NCBI GenBank assembly: GCA_027017165.1
Contig: JALURF010000021.1
Location: 1 to 6,344, forward strand
Reading direction: 5' to 3'
Origin: Thermofilaceae archaeon
GTDB lineage: Archaea; Thermoproteota; Thermoprotei; Thermofilales; B69-G16
DNA length: 6,344 bases
The position numbers were made by a program, and so were the translations under genes. Below the pieces are notes generated by a model. The model saw only the letters and a list, made by a program, of their open reading frames with translations, did no database searches and was not told the DNA's origin. This document shows, one piece after another, positions 6,262-6,344 of the stretch (the first letter of the stretch is position 1; each line of letters begins with the position of its first letter).

Positions 6262-6283
6262 CTTAAACTATTTTAAGTTTAAG
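6262..6283 (-). promoter_or_regulatory. AT-rich promoter-like region with perfect inverted repeat
   Basis: On the plus strand CTTAAAC (6262-6268) and GTTTAAG (6277-6283) are exact reverse complements around the 8-base spacer TATTTTAA. A second TTTAAG at 6272-6277 gives three copies of the hexamer. Read on the minus strand, AAACTTAAAATA (6280-6269) resembles an archaeal BRE plus TATA box, which would start transcription near 6247 and leave a leader of about 30 bases before ATG 6215. A weaker alternative, CTATTTCAATA at 6249-6239, would sit at the right distance for a leaderless start at 6215. The dyad could be a regulator operator over the promoter. The assignment rests on sequence pattern only. 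Confidence 0.4.
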
Positions 6284-6344
6284 TGTCGATTTCCAGCTGA
6301 ATGAATTCGAAACATCTAGTAGAATCTACTGTACTTTTCCAGGA

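Overview
The window looks like a thermophilic archaeon, most likely Thermoproteota (a Thermofilum-like lineage is possible but not proven). The evidence is GGTGA-type ribosome binding sites a few bases before starts, use of TTG, GTG and ATG starts, many AGG/AGA arginine and ATA isoleucine codons, N-glycosylation sequons in the exported domains, and very tight gene packing. There are no RNA genes, transposons or CRISPR repeats that I can see.

Layout. The left block (1-3546) reads on the plus strand: the last codons of an upstream gene, a MoxR-family AAA+ ATPase (86-1162), an ABC ATP-binding subunit (1168-2073), a six-helix ABC-2 type permease (2063-2851), and an unrecognised protein anchored at both ends of an exterior domain (2851-3546). 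Every junction is an overlap or a gap of 8 bases or less, so this is one operon. The right block (3496-6215) reads on the minus strand: an unrecognised helical exported protein with a CxxC motif and Gly-rich tail (5355-6215), then two tandem BatA-like VWA membrane proteins (3496-4461 and 4463-5362). The blocks converge, and their last genes overlap tail to tail by 51 bases. A promoter-like, palindromic AT-rich region (6216-6300) lies before the minus-strand operon.

How the genes may work together. MoxR ATPases commonly act with VWA proteins as chaperone-like pairs in assembling or metallating protein complexes, and the convergent placement puts such a set beside an ABC-2 exporter. By the positive-inside rule both VWA domains, the helical protein and the folded part of the 2851 gene all lie outside the membrane, while MoxR and the ABC ATPase are in the cytoplasm. 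A plausible model, which is inference, is an envelope assembly or export machine with two cytoplasmic ATPases and several exterior MIDAS or scaffold parts. I recognise neither of the two unknown genes; they are the most likely places for new biology.
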